Shown: positions 10,900 through 22,472 of the stretch, one piece after another | Layout: every line of letters begins with the position of its first letter | Position numbering within the stretch: the stretch's first letter is position 1 | Origin: Chrysomallon squamiferum | Taxonomy: Eukaryota > Mollusca > Gastropoda > Neomphalida > Peltospiridae | Direction: 5' to 3' | Length of the DNA: 32,000 nucleotides | Assembly: GCA_012295275.1 (NCBI GenBank) | Contig: CM022671.1 | Span: 20,650,822 to 20,682,821 of the forward strand | The notes under the pieces: generated by a model | Told to the model about the DNA's origin: nothing | What the model saw: the letters and a program-made list of their open reading frames with translations, nothing else | Database searches by the model: none | Program-made: the position numbers and the translations under genes

Positions 10900-11015
10900 C
10901 TACTGCTGTTACTACTATCACTACTACTATCTCTACTACTACTACTATGATTATTACTACTACTAATACTACTATCACTACTACTATCACCACAACTACT
11001 ACTGTTATTACTACT
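10900..11015. repeat. Imperfect (ACT)n trinucleotide tract
   Basis: ACT/ACTACT units with ATC, GTT and CAC interruptions. The paralogous tract in the D 5' flank is at 20079-20260 and is longer and purer. Poly-Ser and poly-Val frames across both are artefacts. Confidence 0.9.
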
Positions 11016-12419
11016 AGTCCCCTTGCCCATACGTTCACTTTCTGTTGCTGCAATAACCTGAGAATAAATAATGGTCATATTTTTGCTGTCGCATGAAATA
11101 CTCATTAGGTGTTTCAACCAAATAGTATGGAAGTCAAGGACATTTTCTTGACGTTTTTCTTGTTGTTGATATTGATGTTATTTTTCTTGTTTCAATACCT
11201 TTGTAATATTTAAGTATACTTAATACAAAAAAAAAAAAAAAAAAAAAAATTAGAGGACTTAAAAATATCCTTTTTATTGAGAAATTCATCGACGGCTGAA
11301 ATACATTCATTACATATTTTGTCCAGTCCTAATCCTTTAATAAGAAATATCCCCATACACCCATTCTGGTGATTCTGCTATCAAATAAGAATAAGGGTAA
11401 AAGGAGTTCGAAAAGTGGTGTATGAGTTATTGTTTAAAGAGATTTATTCGTGTATATCGTCATCGAAGCTGATGAACGTGTTTTTGAAACATCTATCACG
11501 GTAAGTTGGTATTTGATTCACACAATATATTATGTTGTAATAGAAGAATAGCCTGGCTGATTGTGTAATACGTTGGTGTTAAAACTGATGTATGTATACT
11601 GACTGGCGTAGGCCGCTTGTGACATGCGTTTTAGGTAAACTAGTATGAAACTAATTTCAGTTTAATGATTAATGAATATAGACACCCACAGACACCTACT
11701 CGCACGCACAAACACTTTAAAACAATGTGTGCCTTATGTATCTACGTACGTATGCAATGTATTTATGTTTCTATGGAGAATTACTGCATAGTAAAAAAAA
11801 ACAACAACATACATACACACACACATACATACATATATACATTCATTGTACAAACATAATACTTTATACTTGTACAGACACAACACAACACATAAGTTTA
11901 TTACTTCAGTGTTCTATTTCTATATTAACATCGTTCAAAACTATTAAATGTCCAGTATTTTCGATTGCGAACAAATAAATACATGTCCATTGTCTCTCAG
12001 CAGAGCAAAACAACATTTTAAGGCAATTTAAGAGTCAACACCTTTAATTTACTACTTTTAAAGCATATATAGGTCTGAATTTAGCACCCGAAATCGTAAT
12101 CTCGTTCAGCCAGATTTTTTGGAGAGAAGGAGTTCTGTCTTTAGCGATCATTTATGTGAAAACCATGCAAAAAAATGGAACTGAAAAAGCACTAATCTGT
12201 TTGAAGATAATTAAGATTCACCATTTATAATGTCACAAAAAATAATGCTACAATGATACGGAAATATATACATGTAAAATATACACATGTAAAAAAAAAA
12301 AAACTTAATAGATTTAGATTTTATAGAAATACACTCAAGGTATCACTATCTTCTAATAAGAACACGGATCACCTTAAATAATAAAAACTGAAACATTTCA
12401 GAGATAAATAGTTGAACTT
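11016..12419. other. 3' flank of gene C, no gene seen
   Basis: About 11020-11230 matches 20290-20590; 11275-11930 matches 20930-21630 and, from about 11445, 25000-25530; 11930-12250 matches 23215-23560 and 26240-26560; 12300-12419 matches 24780-24905 and 27880-28001. Compared with the E flank, this one lacks about 0.7 kb (the Cys-rich-frame segment) and about 1.2 kb (the degenerate minisatellite segment). A poly(A) run is at 11227-11250 and a short CA-rich stretch at 11808-11840. No coding sequence supported. Confidence 0.6.
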
Positions 12420-12424
12420 TTATT
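12419..12424 (-). terminator. AATAAA overlapping the stop codon of gene C
   Basis: On the minus strand the gene ends aaa-TAA-aag, creating AATAAA across the stop codon. Gene E keeps the hexamer at the same place (27998-28003) although its last codons differ. If used, the 3' UTR would be only about 15-30 nt. Confidence 0.4.
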
Positions 12425-13520
12425 TCTTTTGTTTCACGCAGGTTTTCAGGTTGTCATCATACATGTAGTAACCATTGGTCTGTTTACACATTCCTTGATA
12501 GACGGTTCTGTTGTTTTTGCACACGACGAAATAAGGAGAATTCTTGCGATACTGATAAGTGTTGAGTCCGTCGGGAAGACCTTTACATCCTGGGTGGTAG
12601 ACAAAACAGGGGGTACAGCGAAAACACTGATTAGCCCTGTAGTCACCTGAAAGACGAAAAAGACGAAAAATAAACAAGTGAAATCTTAGTAACTGAACCC
12701 TAAACTTTATCTCCTTTGTTTAATAATGAAGAGTATAACAGTTATAAATGATTAAACAATCACTGTATTCCAAAATTTTAAATTCAAAAGAGTAAAGAAA
12801 GTTTTTCAAGAGATACATACTAAAGACTGTATGAGTCTGTCTGCGATATAAAATGTTTACTGAAAAATAAACTCAAGATTATTGACAAAACACTAACAAT
12901 AAGAAACAGGTTCCCAACGTTTGCCACAGTCCACCATGCTGTAATGTTCACATCTTTTAGTCTTGGTGTTGTACAGCTGCTCAAATGGACATTCCTGGGG
13001 GTAATTGTGCCACCTCTTGTCGCCGCAGTCGTAGTACTGAGCGCAGTTGGTCGGATTAGGGACGATGTCTTTGGATCCTGGCTTGCATATGTCATCAGTT
13101 CCTAATATTGAAATATATAAATATTTTCATAACGATAAATATTTTCATAACGATTTGTATTTTAGTCAGCGTTAATTTCTTACTTGCTATTATTTATTGC
13201 GCAGGTAAGTTGCAAGTTCAGGAAGGAATAGGAAATGTTGGTTAATTTAACAAGCTAACTGTGATCTCTTTGAGAGTAATGGCGAAAGAATTTATATAAT
13301 CAAATTGTACTCTACCGTTGAACTTCAAATATATCTAACTTACACATACTGTATGTAACTACTGGGTCACTGAAGTCTGAGATAACAGCATTAAATAAAA
13401 TAAAACATTTTACTCACGCTTATCAGTTCTTAGTCTCTCATTTGTGCTGACGTAGTTCGGATTCGGATCAGCTACAGCAGCGATAACGTAAACCGTAATA
13501 ATGAAAAACTGCAACTTCAT
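12420..13520 (-). CDS. C: secreted protein with two chitin-binding-like Cys modules (177 aa, 3 coding exons)
   Basis: Minus-strand coding exons 13520-13418, 13101-12898 and 12646-12420 (103 + 204 + 227 nt). Donors GTGAGT and GTTAGT, acceptors TAG and CAG, both introns phase 1. Exon 1 encodes a signal peptide (MKLQFFIITVYVIAAVA, probable cleavage near 17) and a short linker of about 17 residues, not the CBM14 module found in exon 1 of A and B. Module in exon 2: Cys 40, 54, 60, 72, 85, 93 (CBM14 spacing; NYPQECPFEQLYN core). Module in exon 3: Cys 103, 110, 113, 116, 123, 145, 156, 172, with the conserved NRT sequon at 148. Exons 2 and 3 are clearly paralogous to those of A/B. Likely a small extracellular chitin-binding protein. 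The 5' leader appears to be spliced (13521-13541 joined to an exon ending at 13669). Closest relative is E. Confidence 0.85.
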
Positions 13521-13541
13521 AATGGCAGAAAATTTCTTCTT
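13521..13541 (-). other. 5' UTR part of gene C exon 1, behind a leader intron
   Basis: A TTTTCAG acceptor lies 21 bases upstream of the ATG on the minus strand. A matching GTAAGA donor after aacaaagag lies at 13668-13663, giving a 127-bp leader intron. Gene E has the same arrangement (acceptor TTTTTAG just upstream of 29140, donor at 29267-29262), which supports it. Confidence 0.5.
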
Positions 13542-13668
13542 CTGAAAATAATTAAATAAATTCTGACAATTTTGTTAAATAAAATAAGAATATTTTACAA
13601 ATGCTGTAGATATATAATTTTAATCTTCTTCAGATTTCAAAAATAAATTATATTCGTTAATATCTTAC

Positions 13669-13840
13669 CTCTTTGTTAACTGTTTTGTCTAAAAACAATA
13701 AATCATCTCGTGGTTATATTTTGAAATTAAGTAATAATAAAAGTTAGTGAGTAATGAGTTACAATTCCTTTTGACTCGAGGGTTCTTGAAAATAGTTTCT
13801 AATGAACAAATTTCTGTCAGACTTCGTCACTGCATCTTTC
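13669..13840 (-). other. Likely first non-coding exon of gene C (5' end approximate)
   Basis: Minus-strand sequence between a TATA box (13858-13863) and a GTAAGA donor (13668-13663). Conserved in gene E (29268 to about 29405), with one deletion there. It has no long open frame. The transcription start is estimated from the TATA position only. Confidence 0.4.
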
Positions 13841-13857
13841 TGAAATTCCACCCGGTG

Positions 13858-13863
13858 TTTATA
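13858..13863 (-). promoter_or_regulatory. Candidate TATA box of gene C
   Basis: TATAAA on the minus strand within ttTATAAAcaccgg, about 190 bp upstream of the leader donor. Conserved in gene E at 29430-29435 with the same context. No such element is shared with A/B. Confidence 0.45.
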
Positions 13864-14040
13864 AAACATTTGATGCCAGCAAAATTTGAAAATCAGTGAT
13901 TTCACAATCGTTTCTTGTTGCTCGATTATCCAGATTATTAAAACTTAAAATATGTGATTTTTAACGTGCATTTCTGGATAGATAAGTAAGTGGAAAACAA
14001 ATCGAAATTTTAAATCAACTGACAAAAGAAAATATAACAG

Positions 14041-14044
<4 letters not shown>

Positions 14045-14087
<43 letters not shown>

Positions 14088-14088
14088 A
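14045..14088. repeat. (AC)n microsatellite
   Basis: AC tract in the gene C 5' flank. The E flank has only an A/C-rich remnant at about 29610-29640. Confidence 0.9.
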
Positions 14089-14158
14089 GGCATACATATT
14101 TATGTATATATAATTAAGAGATAAAAAAAGATACACACGAGAGGGAAAAAAGTCTTAC

Positions 14159-14182
14159 CGTTTATTACAGATCCAGGTAGAA
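14159..14182 (-). other. Candidate 24-nt leader microexon upstream of gene C
   Basis: On the minus strand ...ttttatattacag precedes 24 bases that end in aataaacg and are followed by GTAAGA. The copy upstream of E (29697-29720) keeps both splice signals and the length while internal bases differ. It contains a stop in one frame, so it would be a non-coding alternative 5' leader. Speculative without RNA. Confidence 0.3.
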
Positions 14183-14873
14183 CTGTAATATAAAAATCAG
14201 TTTGTAACTTTAGTTTTTATGTCTTTCCACTAATGCATCTGTGACGTTTTGATGGGTTTTGACAAGGATGTAATCTAAATGTTTGACAGTAATTTGATCC
14301 TTTGTAACTTGTACTGGTAAGTGTTCCAGACAACAGATAAAGCTTTAACAGTAAGTGAAAATCTATCTCTAAATCGATGTACATTATCATGTTTCAGTTT
14401 TAGACAGTTGTTTATGCGTATGTAAAAAATATGTTAGAAAGGATTCTGAAAACCACTTCTACTCCTGCTATTTAGAATCATGGCTTAGTCAGTTACTGGC
14501 AGTATGAGAACCAGTCTAGAGACAAAAAAAAAAGCATTTGTCATTGAAGGTTATCGTTAATTACATAACAAAATTTTATAGTTATTACTGTTTCTGTTTT
14601 TCATCTGTTTGTATGTAAAATTTTGAAACGTTAAGTACCACGCTCCCGCTAAAATTTGAATTATGACGTTTTAAGAAGAGGAATGTGAAACTATTTCATA
14701 ATTCTAAACAAAATTTTAATAATTCTTTTCTTATTATTTCTTCGTCTTTTTCACATCGGATATAAGATCACTCATTTCTGAAAACTATTTAATAACGCAA
14801 ATATAAAGTAACAAACATTTTTGTTGGGTAATTCTATGACCTTGTCTGTTAACAAGGAACATCATATGATAGA

Positions 14874-15188
14874 CCCTAGATCAGTGGTGGCAAAACTTTG
14901 ATGCTAGGCGTGTCAATACTTTTATATTTTAGTCATTTTTACATCGTCATGTATTACTTCTAAATTTATATTGTTAAATGGTATATTACATTACGGTTTT
15001 TAACACACAAGTATATGAATATATATATACTCTGTTCTGCTCTCGATTTTTAATACTTTTTTTGTTAACTTTTAAATTACGTGACCCAAAAATATTCGAG
15101 AATATATTAAATCAGTGTCCAAGGTTCTCGGTGTCGTGCATGTCACTGCTGACACGCATGTCGTAGTTTTGCCACCACTGCCCTAGAT
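14874..15188. mobile_element. hAT-like non-autonomous DNA transposon (MITE) with target duplications
   Basis: A 299-bp element (14882-15180) with perfect 16-bp terminal inverted repeats CAGTGGTGGCAAAACT / AGTTTTGCCACCACTG, flanked on both sides by the 8-bp duplication CCCTAGAT (14874-14881 and 15181-15188). A subterminal GCGTGTCA motif occurs near both ends in inverted orientation. Terminal CAGTGG and an 8-bp target duplication with central TA are hallmarks of hAT elements, closest to the Buster-type target consensus. It has no transposase. The paralogous site upstream of gene E (30389-30396, ctctagat) is empty, so insertion followed the C/E duplication, or the element was absent from the copied chromosome. 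Confidence 0.92.
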
Positions 15189-15343
15189 CAAACCTGGATA
15201 AGGGAAAGCGAATGAAAAAACGTATATCGTAATTAAAACTGATGCACATGTTTACCTAACACTTGTGATGGTAATCTGATATGTAACTTTCTGTAGATGA
15301 AGTGGCAGACTGCAGTGAGTTCGTTTTTAAACTGATGTTTGTT

Positions 15344-15344
<1 letters not shown>

Positions 15345-15415
<71 letters not shown>
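15345..15415. repeat. (AC)n microsatellite
   Basis: Pure AC tract. Its counterpart in the E flank is at 30550-30598. Confidence 0.95.
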
Positions 15416-15420
<5 letters not shown>

Positions 15421-15459
15421 ACAGAGAGAAAAGATAGAGACCCAGAAAGAAAGAGAGAG

Positions 15460-15556
<97 letters not shown>
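15421..15556. repeat. (AG)n microsatellite
   Basis: Purine-strand GA tract of over 100 bp following the AC tract. The copy near gene E has only a short A/G-rich remnant at 30610-30650. Potential triplex-forming sequence. Confidence 0.95.
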
Positions 15557-15557
<1 letters not shown>

Positions 15558-15718
15558 CATTTTAACTGCATGGAAATACAAACACAGAATTCACATAGAT
15601 TTGTTTGTTTTGTTTATAAAATCTGTTTTCTTTATTGTTTTCTTTTCTAGTGCAACTCTTCGAATATCTGTTTAATATTTTTCTGTTTTGTTTTTGTTTT
15701 TTACTTGGAGCTTTAATT

Positions 15719-15733
15719 ATGTATGTAATTATG

Positions 15734-15765
<32 letters not shown>

Positions 15766-15812
15766 TGTATGTATGTATGTATGTATATATCTATGTATGT
15801 ATGTATGTATGT
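15719..15812. repeat. (ATGT)n microsatellite
   Basis: Tetranucleotide ATGT run with a tatatc interruption. The E-flank counterpart at about 30800-30855 is shorter and more variable. Confidence 0.93.
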
Positions 15813-15838
15813 ATAATTACACGGGCATGTGTTTGGGC

Positions 15839-15866
15839 ATGTGTGTGTGTGTGTGTGTGTGTGTGT
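15839..15866. repeat. (GT)n microsatellite
   Basis: Short GT run directly before the conserved gttataggaggttgtagg block; the same junction occurs at about 31785-31805. Confidence 0.9.
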
Positions 15867-16060
15867 TATAGGAGGTTGTAGGAACAGCCTATATTATATG
15901 CCTACAGGAAAAGATAGTTTATACAATGACTGTATATTAGGTTTGGTTTGTTATATTTACTTTGCTGACACTTTAAAATTCCGTGAATTCTTTTTTCCGT
16001 TAAACAGAGAATAGAAGCGCCAACGCATATGTAAAATTAGTAAACCCACCAAATATATAT

Positions 16061-16093
16061 ATATCAATATCTGTCTATCTATCTATCTATCTA

Positions 16094-16156
<63 letters not shown>

Positions 16157-16168
16157 ATATATATATAT
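16061..16168. repeat. (ATCT)n microsatellite
   Basis: ATCT units with (AT)n at both ends. It starts right after the block shared with the window's right end, where the window closes in the same (AT)n run. Confidence 0.95.
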
Positions 16169-18215
<2,047 letters not shown>

Positions 18216-18227
18216 ACTGATTAGCTA

Positions 18228-18229
<2 letters not shown>

Positions 18230-18261
<32 letters not shown>
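18230..18261. repeat. Poly(A) tract replacing exon 3 of pseudogene D
   Basis: A run of about 30 A lies exactly where exon 3 should be. It could be a microsatellite expansion or the tail of a retroelement insertion; no element body was recognised. Confidence 0.8.
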
Positions 18262-18263
<2 letters not shown>

Positions 18264-19093
18264 TCCTGGATGATGGATGTCTGTATTTATTGCTTAGTAA
18301 TTGATAATACGAAATAAACTAAAAATGAACGTGTACTGTAGAAATATAATCCAGGTGAGAACAAATTAGGTATGAGTGTCTGAGTAGGAAGGATGCAACG
18401 AAAACCCGAACTCTCTCAGCACATTTTATATATAACTATACAGCGTTAAGATGTCAGAAAGCGTGCCTGTCGCAGACGTGCTTCACAACAGCTTGCTCTG
18501 ATTAGCACGTTAATTTTTTTCCATTCCATTCCAGATGTCGCCACTTCACTTCTTGATTAGGAGGAGGCGATCTTTTATATGTAAAATAACAGATGAAATA
18601 ATAAAACTATGTCCGGTTTTATACGAGTTGTAAGCAGTGGCAGGATCGAGTGAAATTCTTAGTGGAATCATTATTTTATTAGTTTTTTTATTACTCATCT
18701 GGATATTCTTATAGGTACTTTGTCCACCAAATTCTGATGCTGTTGTCGCCGCCTTCGTAGTACTGAGCGCAGTTGGTCGGGCTTGGAATGATGTCGTTGG
18801 ATCCATAAAACTGAAATTTATAAATATTTTCTCGGCCATAAGTTATCTAAAAGTAATAACGTTTTGTATTTTAGTCAGATTTAATTTCTTAACGTCAGTT
18901 ATATTCATGCGCAGGTAAGTTTCAAATTCAGGAATGAATAGGAAACGTTAGTTGATTAAACAAGCTAATTATGATATTGTATATTTTGTATGATCTCTTT
19001 ATCAATAATAGCGAAAGATTTACTGCAGATTTACCTAATTGACACAAATTTTATGTAACTGTTGGATCACTGAAGTCTGAGGTAACAGTATTA

Positions 19094-19143
19094 AATAAAA
19101 TAAAACATTTTACTCACGGATAAAATAAAACATTTTACTCACG
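19094..19143 (-). repeat. 25-bp tandem duplication covering the exon 1 splice donor of D
   Basis: The unit ataaaataaaacattttactcacgg occurs twice in a row, so the GTGAGT donor is present twice. Intact genes C and E have one copy. Confidence 0.85.
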
Positions 19144-19623
19144 GTTGTCAATTCTTAATCTCTCACTAATTCTTTCGTAGTTCAGTTGGCTGAGCATCAA
19201 CAGCGATGACGAAAACCGAAATAATGACTAACTTTAACTTCATAAATGTCTTGTTCGTAAAATAAAAAAATAAATAAATAAAAAAACTAAGAATGTATTA
19301 TATAATATATAATATATACATAGTCTTGTTTGCATTTCAAAACTTAAATGAGAAACGTTAATTCGTTAGTATCATATCTTTTGCTCTAGAATAATAGTTT
19401 ATCTCAGATTGAAAATTGTCTACCAGTTAGAAAATAATAGTAGTTCTTCTTTCTGAATAATTGGTTATTTGTCATTGAACAGTTTATTTCAGTTTCGCAG
19501 TATAGGTATTTTCACTTGACGGGCTTGCCTTGCTAAGGTACGATATACCATTATGGAACTTTTAAGTCTGGCTTTTAGTGTCTATATGTTCGTTTATAAT
19601 TGTCTGCAACAACAACATCAAAA

Positions 19624-19631
19624 TAAAAAAA

Positions 19632-19662
<31 letters not shown>

Positions 19663-19700
19663 ATAGATAAAATAAAAAAAAATAAAAAAAAATAAAAGTA
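19624..19700. repeat. (AAAT)n microsatellite and A-rich tract
   Basis: aaat/ataa units followed by irregular A-rich sequence. Confidence 0.85.
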
Positions 19701-20076
19701 AATAAAAAAAAAAATAACGAAAAGATAACAACAAAATCCAACAACTAACAAAGAAATAGGAAAAACATAAATGGATGGATAGAGATGTACGAATGAGTGA
19801 CACTGTGAAAACCTAAAATAAGGGAAATAAAGCTAAAATAAATGTAATAAGTAAACAATGCAATATAAAATCTGTTTGTAACGTCAGATTTTAAACATTT
19901 CCCATGCCTATGTCCTGTCACATAACTTGACTCATCTCACTTTCTGTTGTTAGCAGTGAAAAGCCTCACATGACAGTTTTAACTCAGTCGCGAAACTAAA
20001 ACCTGCACAATCAAAATAACTTTTTAAAGGACAAGGTTATGGAATTATTTTCTTGTTTTATTTAACTATATTTATT

Positions 20077-20078
<2 letters not shown>

Positions 20079-20138
<60 letters not shown>

Positions 20139-20260
20139 TTACTATTTCTTCTACTACTACTACTACTACTATTATTACTACTGTTACTACGGCTACTATT
20201 ACTACTGTTACTACTAGCACTACTATTACTGCTTTTTTTACTACTAGTATCACTACTAGT
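20079..20260. repeat. (ACT)n trinucleotide tract
   Basis: A pure ACT run of about 60 bp, then interrupted units to 20260. Longer copy of the tract at 10900-11015. Confidence 0.93.
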
Positions 20261-20587
20261 AGTACCCTTACCCCTATGTTTACTTTCTGTTGCTGTAATA
20301 ACCTGAAACAAAGTAAGTCAACAAGCTACTATATTTTATTTTCTGCAAATCTTAATGAAACAAAATTAGGATTTTGTAGAAGTTATTTTCCAAAATGTAG
20401 AAAGGAATAATTTGACGAAATATGTTAAAAATAATGGTGATATTATTTTTGCTGTCTCATGAAAAACCCGTTAGGTGGTTCAACCAAATAGTATGGAAGT
20501 CAAAGACATTTTCCTGGCATTTATATTGTTGTTGGTATTGATGTTATTTTTGTTGTTTCAGTACCTTTGTACTATTTAAGTATTCTT

Positions 20588-20610
20588 AATAATAATAAAA
20601 ATAATAATAA

Positions 20611-20641
<31 letters not shown>

Positions 20642-20672
20642 AATAAAAATAATAATAATAATAAAAATAAAA
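20588..20672. repeat. (AAT)n trinucleotide tract
   Basis: AAT/AAAAT units. The matching place in the C flank (11227-11250) is a poly(A) run, so the tract type differs between paralogues. The poly-Asn frame is an artefact. Confidence 0.9.
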
Positions 20673-21606
20673 AAGTTAGAGGATTTAAAAATAAGAAAGA
20701 AAATTTGTTTTGCAAATATTATGGAATTCTATCTAACAGAATTTTAATAATTTTTTAAAAATCATTTTTGTTGATCACACCAAATTAAAGCCATCTTTTT
20801 AGAGTTACTAATACTCCAACCTAAGATTTTCTAAAGACTTTTACTCAGTTATAAAAAGTACAAAATTAAAATATTTGATTAAGCTGTTTTCTATCCAGAT
20901 GTGAAATCATTTTATTCTGAATATCCTTTTTGTTGAGAAATTCATCGATGGCTAAAACACATTCATTACATATTTGTTTTCAGTCCTAATCCTTTAACAA
21001 GGAGTATCCCAGTGCACCCATTCTGGTGATTCATGTGTCAAGTATGAATAAGGAAAAGAACAGTTCGAAAGCTGTGGGATACGATTTATTGTTGAAAGAG
21101 ATTTATTCTTGTCATTTTTACAAGTGTATACAGTTATCGAGCTGATGCTCATGTTTTTCTAACATCTATCACAGTTAAATGATATTTGACTCACACAATA
21201 TATTTTGCTGTAATAGAAGAATAGCCTGGTATATTGTGTAAAAAGTTCGTTTCAAAACAGATGTATGTATACTTACTGGCGTAGGCTGCTTGTGTCATGT
21301 GTTTTAGGTAAACTAATATGAAACTAATTTAAATTTAAAAATTAATGAATACAGACACCTACTCAGCGTATGGACGCACAAACACCACTTTAAAAAAATC
21401 GTGCCTTATACATGTATGTAATTACCACGTGTCTATGTACGTATGCAATGTATATTATTTAAGTACGTACATTTATGTTTCTATTTAGAATTACTGGATA
21501 GTCATAAAACAAATATACATACACACATACATACATATATACATTCATTGTACAAAAACTATTTTATACTTGTACAGCTACAACAGAATAAACTATTTTT
21601 ATTACT

Positions 21607-21896
21607 TCAGTGTTCTAGTTTTATATTAACAGCGTTATAGCTTGGCTGACAGGAGCACGAGATCTGTCCACTACATACATCTAGTATATAAATGTTATAA
21701 CAGCCTTTAGTACACACAATTGCGTCATTTTGTTCTGAGAATGGGTTATACGTTGCGTCACAATGACTATGTATGTAAGTGTCGCCATACACGTATGACG
21801 CGCCTTGTTGGTATTTTTCTTTGTAGATGTTTTTAAAATTTAGTGGCTTCTTTCTTTTTTCGTTGAAGAGATAAAATAGACGTCTAAGATAAGTAA
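21607..21896 (-). other. Cys-rich open reading frame, copy 1 (unproven)
   Basis: The minus-strand frame is open for about 96 codons from after a TAA to the TGA after KLEH, with no ATG. The C-terminal part has C-x3-C-x8-C-x5-C-x-C (VCTKGCYN, DVCSGQISCSCQPSY), preceded by a Cys 15 residues upstream (HSHCDATYNP). The spacing resembles a CS-alpha-beta peptide or a truncated EGF-like module. No credible start, signal peptide or clear splice site was found, and the last codons lie in ordinary flank sequence. It could be a captured exon, part of a repeat element, or chance. Confidence 0.25.
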
Positions 21897-22472
21897 ATTA
21901 TAATAATAGAGAGATTTAGCATAGACGTTATCCGTTCTCATATCTTATTACATACAATCGTAACGGTACGGGTTAGGCACGTAACTCGCTTTCAGTTTAT
22001 TTTCCACGTGAAGCACAAAGCACGTATCGAAATAGTCCAAGGAAGGGAAATAACTATAGCTCTGAAAACGTTTTATTTGGTTGTATGATATACGTATTTT
22101 TGGTTTGAACATGTATAAGATATTAAATGTTTATGATGCCAAATGACCGAAATCGACACAGGTTCTCCATAGATTTTGTAAGAAAAATACAGGCAAATTT
22201 TATTCAGATGAAAAAAATTACGAATTTTTATTGCTGTTTCTGATGATGTATAATTTTATTGCAAAATTATGTTTGTGAAAATACTGACACATTCCAATTA
22301 TTTGTGATTTACTTCTCATGCAACAATACACACTGAACTATCGAATGGCCAATATTACTGCATAGTCATAACACAAACATACACACACACACAAACATAC
22401 ATATATACATTCATTGTACAAGAACTATTTTATACTTGTACAGCTACAACTGAATAAACTATTTTTATTACT

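Larger units (their letters stand above)
13864..14881. other. Distal 5' flank of gene C
   Basis: Matches 29436-30396 upstream of gene E throughout, with indels; the (AC)n tract at 14045-14088 is nearly absent in the E copy. It includes the candidate 24-nt leader exon at 14159-14182. No protein-coding sequence seen. Confidence 0.6.
15189..16070. repeat. Repeat-rich block shared with the right end of the window
   Basis: About 15189-15345 matches 30397-30550 (anchors cctggataaggg, gtaatctgatat, tttctgtag-tgaagtg); 15600-15720 matches 30670-30785; 15866-16060 is almost identical to 31805-31990. The last part has an open frame of about 48 codons (YNDCILGLVC is shared), but near-identity of the copies means codon conservation cannot be tested. 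The block is the distal 5' flank of gene C. Confidence 0.75.
18216..19243 (-). pseudogene. D: broken, mosaic copy of the chitin-binding gene
   Basis: Exon 1 remnant 19243-19143 is like C/E (MKLKLVIISVFVIAVDA signal) but is 101 nt instead of 103; the 2-base deficit shifts the frame into a TAG. Exon 2 remnant 18810 to about 18698 lacks its first Cys, has Glu-Gly where the others have Asp-Cys (YYEGG), and has a TAA inside KYL-stop-EYP. Its second half resembles A/B rather than C/E, and intron 2 (18420-18690) also matches A/B. The end of exon 2 and its donor are deleted. Of exon 3 only about 11 bases (actgattagct, about 18216-18226) remain before a poly(A) tract. The exon 1 donor region is duplicated (about 19094-19143). 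It is the positional counterpart of X. Non-functional. Confidence 0.85.
19244..20930. other. 5' flank of pseudogene D, no gene seen
   Basis: About 19740-20590 matches the X flank 10590-11230. It contains A-rich (AAAT)n (19624-19700), the (ACT)n tract and the (AAT)n tract. About 20690-20915 has no counterpart at the matching place in the C flank (about 11260), where the sequence runs straight from tagaggacttaaaaata to tccttttt. That extra piece of about 230 bp could be an insertion with a short aata duplication, or a deletion in the other copy. Confidence 0.55.

Noticed and set aside
10844-11117. Poly-Ser / poly-Val frames (also at 20062-20311)
   Set aside because: Translation of the (ACT)n tract; no conserved flanking protein sequence.
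15233-15581. Long frames of (Ser-Leu)n, (Cys-Val)n or (Arg-Glu)n
   Set aside because: Pure translation of (AC)n and (AG)n microsatellites. The same applies to frames at 13945, 17441, 30480 and 31254.
20567-20758. Asn/Lys-rich frame
   Set aside because: Translation of (AAT)n; the paralogous site is a poly(A) run, so it is not conserved.
20690-20915. A 230-bp insertion with a 4-bp target duplication
   Set aside because: The aata repeat at the edges is too simple to prove insertion; deletion in the other copy is equally possible.
21607-21896. Calling the Cys-rich frame a defensin-type peptide gene
   Set aside because: The Cys spacing fits only loosely, there is no signal peptide or start codon, the first Cys depends on an indel, and EGF-like spacing is an alternative. 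Kept as an unproven frame.
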